Assembly (NCBI GenBank): GCA_001792895.1 | Contig: MARA01000029.1 | Span: forward strand, 434,001-498,000 | Direction: 5' to 3' | Length of the DNA: 64,000 nt | From: Lentinus brumalis | Lineage: Eukaryota > Basidiomycota > Agaricomycetes > Polyporales > Polyporaceae | Shown: piece by piece, positions 22,157 through 31,831 of the stretch | Layout: each line of letters begins with the position of its first letter | How positions within the stretch are numbered: the first letter of the stretch is position 1 | Translations under genes and position numbers: made by a program | The notes under the pieces: model-generated | Database searches by the model: none | Told to the model about the DNA's origin: nothing | What the model saw: only the letters and a program-made list of their open reading frames with translations

Positions 22157-23593
22157 CTAGACATCCGCCATCTTGAACCGCAGGAGACCTCTCTCGTGCA
22201 ACCGCGGCAGGACGCCCTTCAGCAACTCGACATAGTCATCGAACTCCTGTTGCCTGCTGCAACTTGGTCCCGATGCAACCGGCTCCGCATCCTCGAATGG
22301 CCCGTACTGCTCCACAAATCCTCCGTCGCAGAGGACACATATGAATGCCTCCAAGTCCGAGAAGCGTGCAAGCGTGCTTTCGTCGAGCTTGCTCCACCAC
22401 CACTCAACAGCGGGGTCGATGACACCGCGTACGTTGTCGAGCGCAGAGTGGAGATGCGGCCCATATCGCTGAAAGCGGAGCTCGATGTTCGTGATGGATG
22501 TCGGCGCATTGAATAGGACCCGCCAGGTGTTCTCGAGAAGCCGCGTGTAGAGAGTGGTGGCGTCCCGTCCCGTCCGCATGCTCGTCATCGTAAAATATAG
22601 CACGAGGGTCCTGATGGAGAGGGACTGCATGTTCAGGGTGATGAGAGGGCAGGCAAGAAACTCGGAGGTTGGGATAGTAACCGTCTCGTCAATCGAGGTG
22701 GGTGGCGCGGCAACTACGAAGTTCGGCCTTACGATGCTGCGGAGGTCGCACGAGGCTCCTAAGACATTGACAGAGAGCGATTGTACATCCGTGCCGAAGG
22801 TGGTGAGAAGCTCCTGCAGGGACGCGACTGCCCGCCACCCGCCGATGAGCCGCGTGGTGATAGACAAGCCTGAGGCGGCACTTGACGGCAGCCGCTGGCG
22901 GAGAGATGCCCAGAACTGTCCGGCCCGAGGGAAAATCCCCTCTACATGAATCGCGCGGATCTGGGTGTCCAAGGACTCGGTCGGCAAGTCGAACGAGCAT
23001 ATGAGTATGGGGTCATGGACAGCGAATGTCTCGATGTGTGCGATGGAGGCCAGGAGTCGGTAGAGCGGCACCAGAGTGAGAAACGGGCATGAATAAATGG
23101 AGAGCACCTGTAGCTGACGCCGACGCGCAGAGGGCATCTTCGCAGAACGCTCGACCGCGTCGTCTGCATGAGGTCTCGGAAAAACCACCTTCGTGATATA
23201 GAGCCCGACCAGCAGCGGCAGCCGCTCCAGTACCTCTAAGACGCGCTCCGTCTGCAAATTGGACATTATCACCCGGGAGCTTGGGGTGCCTCCATTAACC
23301 GTGAACCGCCGTACATACCGCGCGACGTCTGGCGACGTGGCAAGAAACTCGAAGAAGTCGTCCCAGGTGCGCGTTGGCACCGCCGGGCGACATGCGACTT
23401 TCTTGAAGAGGTAGGGACGAACGAGTGAAGCCCAAGATGCGCACACCAATGTGCAGGTGCGAAGGGTAGTGATGTCACCCTCCACGTGGGACAAGACAGT
23501 GTCGATGAGTTCAGGCGGAAATGTTCGAACGATGCTGGAAGTTTGCGAAATGGGTTCGAGTGGTGCATCGAGGACTTGCACGCCTCCGTGCAT
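22157..23593 (-). CDS. F-box protein, family A copy 4
   Basis: Single coding exon, 478 residues from ATG 23593 (MHGGVQVLDAPLEP). The frame is open further 5' but has no ATG. The F-box is at about residues 25-62 (FPPELIDTVLSHVEGDI, TCTLVCASWASLVRPYLF), followed by VACRPAVPTRTWDD. Next comes ERVLEVLERLPLL, which is shared with copies 5 and 6. The C-terminal core is TNIELRFQRYGPHL, FICVLCDGGFVEQYGPF, RQQEFDDYVELLKGVLPR, ending in FKMADV (Ala in place of the usual Ser). The DNA upstream (23600-23900) clearly matches the upstream DNA of copy 6 (42290-42520, inverted), so the two share promoter ancestry. It appears intact. Confidence 0.86.
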   Translation of the reverse strand: MHGGVQVLDAPLEPISQTSSIVRTFPPELIDTVLSHVEGDITTLRTCTLVCASWASLVRPYLFKKVACRPAVPTRTWDDFFEFLATSPDVARYVRRFTVNGGTPSSRVIMSNLQTERVLEVLERLPLLVGLYITKVVFPRPHADDAVERSAKMPSARRRQLQVLSIYSCPFLTLVPLYRLLASIAHIETFAVHDPILICSFDLPTESLDTQIRAIHVEGIFPRAGQFWASLRQRLPSSAASGLSITTRLIGGWRAVASLQELLTTFGTDVQSLSVNVLGASCDLRSIVRPNFVVAAPPTSIDETVTIPTSEFLACPLITLNMQSLSIRTLVLYFTMTSMRTGRDATTLYTRLLENTWRVLFNAPTSITNIELRFQRYGPHLHSALDNVRGVIDPAVEWWWSKLDESTLARFSDLEAFICVLCDGGFVEQYGPFEDAEPVASGPSCSRQQEFDDYVELLKGVLPRLHERGLLRFKMADV

Positions 23594-24075
23594 GCTTCTA
23601 CTGCTGCTAGACACCCAACGTGTTAGCAAACATCTCCGCGATCAAGAGCAAGACGCTGCACCTCATAACACTGGCCTGCGCAGAGTACTTAGTATATCGA
23701 TTGCTTCTGCTCGCAAGTATACTCTCGGGATTTCGACGGGCGTTGTGAAACGTAGGAGGTATGACGAGTAACTGTAACGCAGCAGGATGTGTGGAGCAGC
23801 CAGCTCAGGTCGTCTCGGAGAACAGACGAGTTGAGAAGAGAACAACCGTGTGAAAATGCAGCCCTCGTGGAAGTCATAAAGGCGCGCGTCGTTCAGGCCT
23901 CGAGTTAACCACAAACTCTGCGATGTCCATCTCACTCTCACACATCACATCCTCTAGTTGCCAGATTATGTGACTTTGTGATTCCGAGACCGCCGCTGAC
24001 GATCTCCTAGATAGTTGCAATGTAGCTGTTCCGAATCGAGGTCATCGCGCAGTTAGAACGCTTCAGGAACTTGCG
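23594..24075. promoter_or_regulatory. Upstream region of F-box copy 4, shared with copy 6
   Basis: Read on the minus strand, this region has TTCACACGG, CGCCCGTCGAA, GTATACTTGC and TGAGGTGCAGCGTCTTG in the same order as the plus-strand DNA just before copy 6 (42290-42520). A TTTGCTAACA-type sequence just before the coding start is also shared. No coding potential is seen. I infer a conserved promoter plus 5' leader, possibly with a leader intron. Confidence 0.5.
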
Positions 24076-25705
24076 ACGTGACACGTGGGCGTCCCTGGCG
24101 AATGTAATAGGTTGCAACTTGCGAAGTGCATCCAGGCGAACACCTGGAGGATCTGTGGAACACTTGGACGTTGCCAAAAGCAAACATTGCAGTTCGAGAG
24201 AGGAGACAAGGGCCGTGAGCGTATGTATAGGCTTGTACTCTACACTGGGCGACGGGGCAACAGTGTCAGTGTAAGTGAACGGTCATAAGAGAATCTTCCG
24301 GCTCCAGGTCGCGCGCGAAGCGCAAATGTAGGACTCGGATGTAATTTGGGAAGCTTGAACGAACCGAGCAGCAGGCAGAAGCGATGCTCATACTTTTAAT
24401 GATGAGCAGTGCGAGATTTTGTGTTGGCTGGCAAGATATGAGAACGTTGTTATATGGGACAGGGTTGATAGATAAGTACATACTCACGGGTGAAGATACT
24501 GATACCCTGTCATAGTGACCGATGGATCGATTAACTGCGACTGGTGGTGAGCTCTAGACATCAGACATCCTGAACTGCAGAATGCCTCTCTCATGCATCC
24601 GTGGCAGGACGCCCTTCAGCAGCTCGACATAGTCATCGAATTCCTGCTGCCTGCTGCAACTTGGACCCGACGCAACCGGCTCCGCACCCTGAAACGGTCC
24701 ATATTGCTCCAGGAAGCCCCCATCGCAGAGGACACACAGGAACGCCTCCAAGTGCGGGAAGCGTGCGAGCGTCCCTTCGTCGAGTGTGCTCCATCGTGCC
24801 CGCCTGCTGACAGCGGGGTCGTTGATAGCGCGCACGTCCTCGAGCACAGAGTCGACATGGGGCCCATATCGCTGAAAGCGGAGCTCGATGTTCGTGATGG
24901 TAGCCGGCGCATTGGACAGGATCCGCCAGTTGTTCTCGAGGAGCAGTGCATAAAGGTTGGTGGCGTCCCGTCCCGTCCTCGCGCACGTCGTCGTGAAGAA
25001 CAGTACGACAGTCCGAATAGAGAGAAGTTGCAGATCCAGACCGATGGGCGTGGAGTCAATGAATTCGAACGATGGGAAGACCGGCTCCTGAATCGAGGTG
25101 CGTGGCACGGAAATTACGCTGCCCGGCCTTGGGACGAGGCTGCGGATGTCGCACGAGCGTGCCAACACGTTGATTGAGACCGACTGCACGTCAGTGCCGA
25201 AGGCGGTGAGAACCTCCTGCAGGGACGTCACTGCGCGCCACCCGCCAATAAGCCGCGTCGTGACAGACAAGCCTGCCGCGGAACTTGACGACAACCGATG
25301 GCGGAGAGATGCCCAAAACCGTCCGCCCTGCGGGAAAGACCCGTCGACATGAATCGCGCTGATCTGGGTGTTCAGCGGCACGGGCGGTAGGGTGATTGAG
25401 TTTGAGAGTATGAGGTCGTGGACGGCGAATGTCTCGATGTTTGCGATGGAGGCCAGGAGTCGGTAGAGCGGTGTCAGGGTTTCGACCAGACATGAATGCA
25501 CGGAGAGCACCTGTAGCTGACGCCGATACATGGAAGGCGTCGTCGCAGCACTCTCAAAAGCGTCTTCCGCCTGACGTCCCGGAAGTGTCACCCTCGTGAT
25601 GTAGAGCCTGATCAGCAGCGGCAGCCTCTCCAGTACCTCCAGGACGCGCTCGATCTCCACAGCACTCATATTCGAGGGGGGTTTTGGGGTAAACCCGTTG
25701 ATTGT
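24076..25705 (-). repeat. Left arm of an inverted segmental duplication
   Basis: The minus-strand sequence of this stretch matches the plus strand at 42834-44481 through the F-box coding part and on through about 480 bases of 3' flank. Shared landmarks include CATCCGAGTCCTACATTTGC, TTCGCGCGCGACCTGGAG, TAGAGTACAAGCCTATACA and CCACGTGTCACGT at the far edge. The match stops at the insertion point near 25705. Confidence 0.8.
24554..25705 (-). pseudogene. F-box family A copy 5, C-terminal part, cut by an insertion
   Basis: This frame encodes the last about 383 residues of a family A protein (from INGFTPKPPSNM onward) but lacks the F-box. An in-frame ATG at 25723 lies in foreign DNA. It carries ERVLEVLERLPLL, the core TNIELRFQRYGPHV, FLCVLCDGGFLEQYGPF, RQQEFDDYVELLKGVLPR and the terminal FRMSDV, with no internal stop. 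The break falls right after the residue that follows the F-box module (RWFT in sisters). The missing N-terminal module sits 10 kb away at 35793-36088 on the same strand, and the piece in between holds a transposon. If expressed, it would make an F-box-less protein. Its nearest relative is copy 6. Confidence 0.82.
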
Positions 25706-25764
25706 TGCGAGCGAAGCGAGCATCCCCGGTTAGAGCCCTCGCGTTGACACTCCCCCGGAACAAA

Positions 25765-25780
25765 CATTGTCGGACATTCC
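25765..25780 (+). repeat. Left terminal inverted repeat of the transposon
   Basis: CATTGTCGGACATTCC, the exact complement of 35236-35251. It is presumably the transposase binding and cleavage site. Confidence 0.85.
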
Positions 25781-25785
25781 AAAGT

Positions 25786-25975
25786 GCCATCCGGATGGGG
25801 CAGCCGCCGGATCGCATCAGGGTCGCTTCCAGAGGCAATCTGGTTTGACTTCCCGGTCTCGTGATGGATCCCGATGGCGGGCCAGCCTCCAGATAGACGC
25901 CTGGCATCCGGATGGCCGACCTCGCATCCGGACGGGATCCCGAGCACGGCAGCGTCGTCCGGAGGCAATCCAGAG
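25786..25975. repeat. Left sub-terminal CCGGA repeats of the transposon
   Basis: About five copies of a short motif centred on TCCGGATG or TCCGGAGG in either orientation (for example CCATCCGGATGG, GCATCCGGATGG, GCATCCGGACGG, GTCCGGAGG). The same motif is dense at the other end. Sub-terminal arrays of this kind are usual transposase-binding sites in hAT/CACTA/KDZ-like elements. Confidence 0.7.
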
Positions 25976-26298
25976 GATAGTTCACCGCCCGTTCGTCTAG
26001 GACACTAGGTTTGCGTCGTATTTCAGCCTCACTGGAATCTGCTGGCGGCAGCGGAAGGTCCCTTGATGAGGGACAACCTGACCGCGCTGTCATGGGAGTC
26101 AAAGAGAATCAAGTCATCGAGAAGTCCACGTTACAGTACGATACTGGTACAGGGGGTCCGGGGTATGATTATAGGCGAGAGGGAGAGACGAATATAGAGA
26201 ATGATGAGGAGCGTATAGGAAGGACGAGGGAGGGGAGGGAACTTGAAGACGTCTATAGTGTTGTACAACTCGAGAGGACTTCCCTCGCCTTGGGGAAA

Positions 26299-26636
26299 TC
26301 AAGCACCTGAACGCTTGACTTTCGGATCATGGACGTGGAATTGTTGCTGCAGCTCCTGCAGACATTGGAAGAAGAGCTGTCCGAGCTCTGCCAACCGTGC
26401 CTCGAGCCAAATTTCGTGGATTTCCCTCTCTCGTGCCTCCTGTCTCAGGCGTGCGATCTCCGCATCCTGCGCAAGGTGGAGAGCACCTACTGAAAGTAAG
26501 CTTTCACTCCCGTAACACGACGAGGCGGTAACTCACAGTTGTCACCACAAGCGCGGCAGCTGGGAGCTTGAACTGGTCCCAACGCCCCGCTCGTTCGACC
26601 GACCTCTACTGCAGCACTAATATCCGCCGATTTCAT
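26299..26636 (-). CDS. Small coiled-coil protein encoded inside the transposon
   Basis: Two exons, 26636-26537 and 26489-26299 (291 nt, 96 residues), joined by GTGAGT...TTTCAG. The ATG is at 26636, divergent from the transposase, whose ATG is 384 bases away, so the two likely share a promoter. The first exon ends in CRACGDN, a possible half zinc site. The second is a strongly amphipathic helix rich in Glu, Arg, Leu and Gln (DAEIARLRQEAREREIHEIW, then LQELQQQF), predicted to be coiled coil. I know no family for it. The coding case rests on the clean splice closure, codon-like composition and the heptad pattern. It could be an accessory factor of the element or a captured host fragment. Confidence 0.5.
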
Positions 26637-27019
26637 TGTTAGCCAGCGTTTGGACAAAGAAGCATATACAAATACACCACGTACTTGTGAGACATCGGGG
26701 TGGCACGAGAGAGAGCAGAGTCAATAGCCACTGGTAAGCGCGACGTCGTGGATGATGAGAACAGACAGACTCGGAGTCGGGAAGCGCAGGCGTTTAGTTG
26801 CTGATGAGTCTCGCACGGCACGGCTTGCACTCGACCACACTCTACTCTTCCTTCGACTGTCTGTATCCGCACGGGGAGCTTGCCTCCCTTGTTTTCCCTT
26901 CTGCTTTTCTTGTGAATATTATCCCTCAGGCTTCAGAGTCCAGACTCCAGGATTCCGACTAGATCTCGCCGACTTCCGACCCCTTCGACTTCCTACAACT
27001 TCTTGACTGCTTACACGAG

Positions 27020-30000
27020 ATGGCCAGAGGCCGGAAAGTCAACGACACAACGGAGCCGTGTCCTATCTGCGGCAAGGTATTGAAGGTGAACGGGCTCGGT
27101 TCACATGTCAAGAGCTGTCGGGAGAAACAAGCTCGTGCTGCGGCGGCATTGGAGTTCGTGGCGGAGGTGGCATCCGGTACGTATTGTCACGGTATTCACA
27201 GATATGCAGGACAATCCTGACCGCGAGCAATAACTGTTTTTGCATGGATATGCCTGGTGCATCACCAGATCCTCTCGACACAGGACAAAGTAGTCCATCG
27301 GGGAGCGGCTTACAAGGTGCCGTCTATGATCACCAAGGTATGTGCTCAGCACGACTCGTCCGATGCGACACAAGCTGAATGTGAACATGCAGACAATACG
27401 CACTTCCTGTTGGACCCGTACGATCCCTCCATGTTCCAAGGTGAGTACGTTCGTGCTGCTAATGTTGCTGCTTTTCTGAGTCGTCGCACGACATTTTGTC
27501 TGTTCGCGCACTCGCAGCCAATGCACCCATCCATCCTACATTCTCGCAGCCAGACGTCGAGATCCCGCCAGATGAGCTGATGCAAGGAGACTTCATCGCC
27601 GTCTACCACCCTGCCTCTGGCCGTGCACCTGTCCATTCTCGCTTCGACGAGTTCCAGCAGCAGCGCCCGAACGTCGATCCAGACAAGCTCGATCGTCAGC
27701 CGTGGCGACCATTCAAGTCCCGCGTCGAATTCGAGTTCTTCGAGTTCACTCTGGGCGCATCGCTCAACAAGACGCAGATCGATACTGTATTGAAGCTCAT
27801 CGACACCATCGTCGAGAAGCGTGACTCGTTCTCGTTTAAGACGTCTGACGATGTGTCGAAAGCCTGGGCTGCCGCATCCAATGTTCATCCAAAAGTCTGT
27901 GTAGTCTCTTACTTGTCACGCGTTCCTTATTAGATCTCCAATTTTTTCATCTAGTTCATGAAGCAAGAGATCTCAGTGCCATACCAGCGCAATACTCCAC
28001 CTCGTACCTACGATGTTCTGTATCGGCCGATATGGGATTGGACTCTGTCTCTCCTCAGCGACCCCCTACTCGCGCCCAAGTTTGTATGGGATGCCGAAAG
28101 GCTGTATAAGCGGAAGGCGAGCTCCTGGGTACGCTTCGTCGATGAGCCCAATACAGCAGACCTCTGGTGGGATATCCAAGTATGTTCATCCATACCATAC
28201 TATCTAGAGAAGCTCTAACACAATCTCACTGCTGATGGTTCCATGAGTAGTCGGTCCTTCCAGTTGGCGCATGTCCCGTCTGCTATATTCTGTACGCCGA
28301 CAAGACTCGGCTGTCGTCGTTTGGCACAAGGAAGGGTTACCCGATTGTGGCCCGAATCCTTAACCTTCCTATAGACATACGCAATGGTGAAGGGTATGGT
28401 GGAGGTCAAATTGTCGGATTTCTGCCGGTGGTGAGTCGCATCCACACCGTTCGCGTACAAAACTGATGCGGTTGCTGCATTGGTCATACTAGGTCGAGGA
28501 CGGAGAAGGGAAGCCCAAGAAGTCCTTTGCAACCCACAAGCGTATTGTATGGCACGAAGCGTTCTGGCTTCTGCTCGAGGTTATCGCGAAGTACGCAAAA
28601 ATTGGGTACAACTTCAGATGCGGTGATGATGTCCTCCGACTTCTGTTCCCTATCGTCCTCATCCTCTCCGCCGACTATGAAGAGCAGTGAGTGACATGAA
28701 TCATGACCGGTTAATTGCTCACTCACAGTTCTGCCTCTAGGTCAATCATGTCGCTGATACGGGGCGCAACCGGTCATTTCCCTTGCCCTGTCTGTTTGGT
28801 ACCAGCAAGCCAACAGATGGTGCTTGGGATTGATACACTTTACCCGCTCCGCGATGAAGCGACTGGGCAAGAGATACTCGCAAAGAAGAGCTTGGGCGTC
28901 GCGAAGGGAGCCATCGACAACGAGCTGCAACAGTACGGTCTGCGTCCAGTAGAGGTAAGTAGGTTGATGAGCTCCCAGTTCGATATCTGACAGATGCATC
29001 CACAGAATGTGTTCTGGAGAGTGCCGTACTGCGATGTTCATACAGCCTTGTCATGGGACCGATTACATGCATACCACGGTGGTCTTTTCAGTGACCATCT
29101 CTTTGCGCAGTTCCAAGAGATCCTCAACGACATGGGCAGACAAATAATCGTACAGCTTGACTCCCAGTAAGTCACTCATAGTCGTCTACAGGTCCGGGAA
29201 GCTTACTTCGAGTTGATGAAGGTTTGATGCTGTACCACGCTGGCCTAACCTGAATCACTTCTCAGAAGTGGTCTCCGTTACGTTCACCGACGGCAGAAAG
29301 TACGAAGATATATCAAAGGTGAATTTGCCTGTCATGTCCCCGCTTCCCCGCTTCTCCCCCTCTTAACTTGTTTGTACGGTGCCAGTTGATCGTCCCTGTG
29401 TCCTACAATCTGCTGCCTGCGTCAACCTGTCGGCGCGGATATCTGCTCCTCGTATGCCTGCGACGCTATATCGTGCTCGACATATATTCAGGCCTCAAGA
29501 CTCACACCGCCGATACTCTCAAGGCCTTCGCCGATGCACTAGTGAAGTTCGCCGATGCTGTCGAGGTGCGTCACAGTTCATGTCATCACAGGTTCCATGT
29601 ACGCTGAACTAACATTCATACATTTTCTCTGAAGGCATACAGTAAAGTCCACGACGACAAGAACTGGAACTTCCCAAAAATGCATTCGCATCAGCACGCA
29701 ATCCGCGACATCATTCTGAAAGGTGTCACCGCAGTCTTCAACACGAAGCCATCAGAGAAGATGCACGGCGAGCTCAAGGATACATACCTAACACGCACGA
29801 ACTTCAAGGATGTCGAGGACCAGGTAAGTATCTTGTTCCTCCTGCATCTTGAGCCCTCGCTGACGATCCGCCGGCAGCTGGCCGCAGTCAACCATCAGCT
29901 CACGGTGGCGAAGACTCTACGCAGCCGGATTGACGCTCTCGACGATCACCTCAAAGACGAGCATAAGAAGCATCCTGCTGATCAGAAGGTGGACTTGTTC

Positions 30001-30688
30001 CAGTTCGGGCACGTCCACCTTGGGTCCAGGGAGAAGGCCGTCACTCTTGCATCAGTCCAGCAGGCTCGTCAATCGGACTCCGCATTCAACCGCTTCCGAC
30101 TTCGTCTTGAGGAGTATGTCAACCCGTTCATACCGCATGGCGCGAACGAGCCCTGGATCCGACTCAAGCCTGAGGAAACTGTGAGTAGTGTGGTCCGTGC
30201 ATTTGGAAAGCAGTACCTGACCCTGAACGCGCCTTTGTGCATGGCAGATTGTGGAGTGCCGTTACGTCCAGGTCGACTACACCTCCAAGGAAACCTGGCG
30301 TGTCTGCACCGACAACCTACGCTGCAACGAAAGCTTCAACAAGCGTCCTCGATATGACTGTGTAGTCTATCAGGTAGACGACAACACAATCGGGTTCGCA
30401 AAGCTCAGGATGGTCTTCGTGTACGAAGCCCGCGGAGTTCGACTTCCAATCGCTCTCGTCGAAGGCTTCAACATAGTGGGTGGAATCCGTCGGATTGTCG
30501 ACCGAGATTTGGGCCTCTGTCGCCTCCACGCTCGTTCGTCGTCTGAGTTCATACCGGTGGAGAGCATCATTCGCGGTGGCCTGGTCGTCGAGGATCACGA
30601 GGTAGTAGGCGATCATCTGCTAGTCGATACCATTGATGCCGATATGTTCCTGCGCATGAGGGAACACGTTTCGCACTGGAATACATGA
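27020..30688 (+). CDS. Plavaka-type (KDZ-related) transposase
   Basis: Multi-exon gene, roughly 12 or more exons. The first is 27020-27176 (donor GTACGT); the last coding block ends with TGA at 30688. The N-terminus carries a zinc-knuckle-like CPICGKV...LGSHVKSC (C-x2-C-x12-H-x3-C). Family landmarks then follow in order: DPYDPSMFQ; WRPFKSRVEFEFFEF; ILYADKTRLSSFGTRKGYP with IRNGEGYGGGQIVGFLPVV (first catalytic Asp region); CPVCLVP; SWDRLHAYHGGLFSDHLF (D-x-LH motif); and FNTKPSEKMHGELKDTYL, with the presumed last acidic residue. These blocks are typical of Plavaka elements of Agaricomycetes, with an RNase H-like core. I see no stop codon inside the conserved blocks, so it may be active. Exact exon joins in 27180-27500 and 29160-29660 were not fully resolved. 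Confidence 0.88.
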
Positions 30689-30915
30689 TGTATAGAGCGG
30701 CGAATAGATGGGTGGTCTTAGAGCTTCAGTCTGCTGCTGCAGGCTTGTCCGAGGTCGAATAAGATCAAATTTGGCAACTGAGACGCCGGGCGACGTGCGA
30801 GTGACGCGTCTGCTCCCTCTCGTTCGACTTCCAACCTCGACCTACCAGAGCACCACCAGATCCCATCTAGCTATCCCGTATACTCTAGTTCCGATCAGTG
30901 GCGCTGTGCGAGTAC

Positions 30916-31140
30916 ATGGGATCTACCAACAGGACACCCAGGCGTCGAGCTGAGGCTCGTAGGTTTAAGGACGTCAAGGACACCCGCCTGGACCGCTCAA
31001 TCCAGTCGTAATGGTGCGTGCGCGTGGACGCCAACATCACCGAGTCCGACCTGCGTACCCTCCTCAGTGCACGAGATGCCATTGGTATCAAGCCCGGCCC
31101 CGTCCCCAGCTCAAGCTCAGCGTTGGGCTCGACGCGCGAT
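30916..31140 (+). pseudogene. Possible decayed first exon of the transposon's second gene
   Basis: From ATG 30916 a basic frame reads GSTNRTPRRRAEARRFKDV and so on, then meets TAA at 31009-31011. It continues in the same frame as VDANITESDLRTLLSARDAI and SSSALGSTRDW to a stop near 31150. Both halves look coding, so either a nonsense mutation or an unrecognised intron separates them. Its position just before the DUF6532-like gene suggests it is the 5' part of that gene. Confidence 0.35.
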
Positions 31141-31831
31141 TGGGTCAGAAGGACATAATCACGACCGCGACTCTCGAATCCCTGCGGCTCGAGCTCACGC
31201 GGCATCTGCGGTGTTGTTCTGAAAGGTCTCAACAGTGTATGTGATTCCTGCTTATCTGTATCCTGATCTGACAGCGAGGCAGGTCCAGGAGACCTTGGAG
31301 TCAGCTTGTAATGGTTAGTACGACCACGAGGCTCACTTGCCAGGTATAGCGTGAGTCCGACACTATCTCGCTGCTGCTGCTGCTGAGATTCGCTGACACG
31401 TCATCACATGTAACAGGGAATATGTGCCCCGCTTTCCTATCACCTCGGAGGAAGCCTCTGCTTGTCATGCACTGGAACATCAAGTGAAGTGGGATACGAA
31501 GACCGTCAGCGAACTCAGATCAATACTGATGCGGCCTCGCTGGCAGGGCAGTACCGCAGCTACGCAAGCTCAACGTGGATCTGCCTTGAGGCACATCACG
31601 CGTTGATTGGGATCTGGCCGATAGGACTGCAAAATACTGTTCCAGCAGTCCCGATCGTGAGTCTTCTGTTTCCAGCTACGATATGTCCTCGCTCACCTGA
31701 ATGCCGCCCGTCCTTGCGGAAAGGGAGTAGCCGACATGCACGAGGCATGGACATGCGTTCTCCCGTTCAGGAGACGTTAAGACGGCGAACGGCCGCGCGT
31801 ACATATACCCCGCCCTCGTACTGATCTGCAG

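Noticed and set aside
16795..25352. Numerous plus-strand open frames of 60-190 codons opposite the minus-strand F-box genes
   Set aside because: They mirror the codon pattern of the real genes on the other strand, recur at the same relative place in each paralogue, and have no motif.
30885..31232. Minus-strand frame of 115 codons inside the transposon
   Set aside because: Lies opposite the plus-strand reading that matches the start of the second transposon gene and shows no motif.
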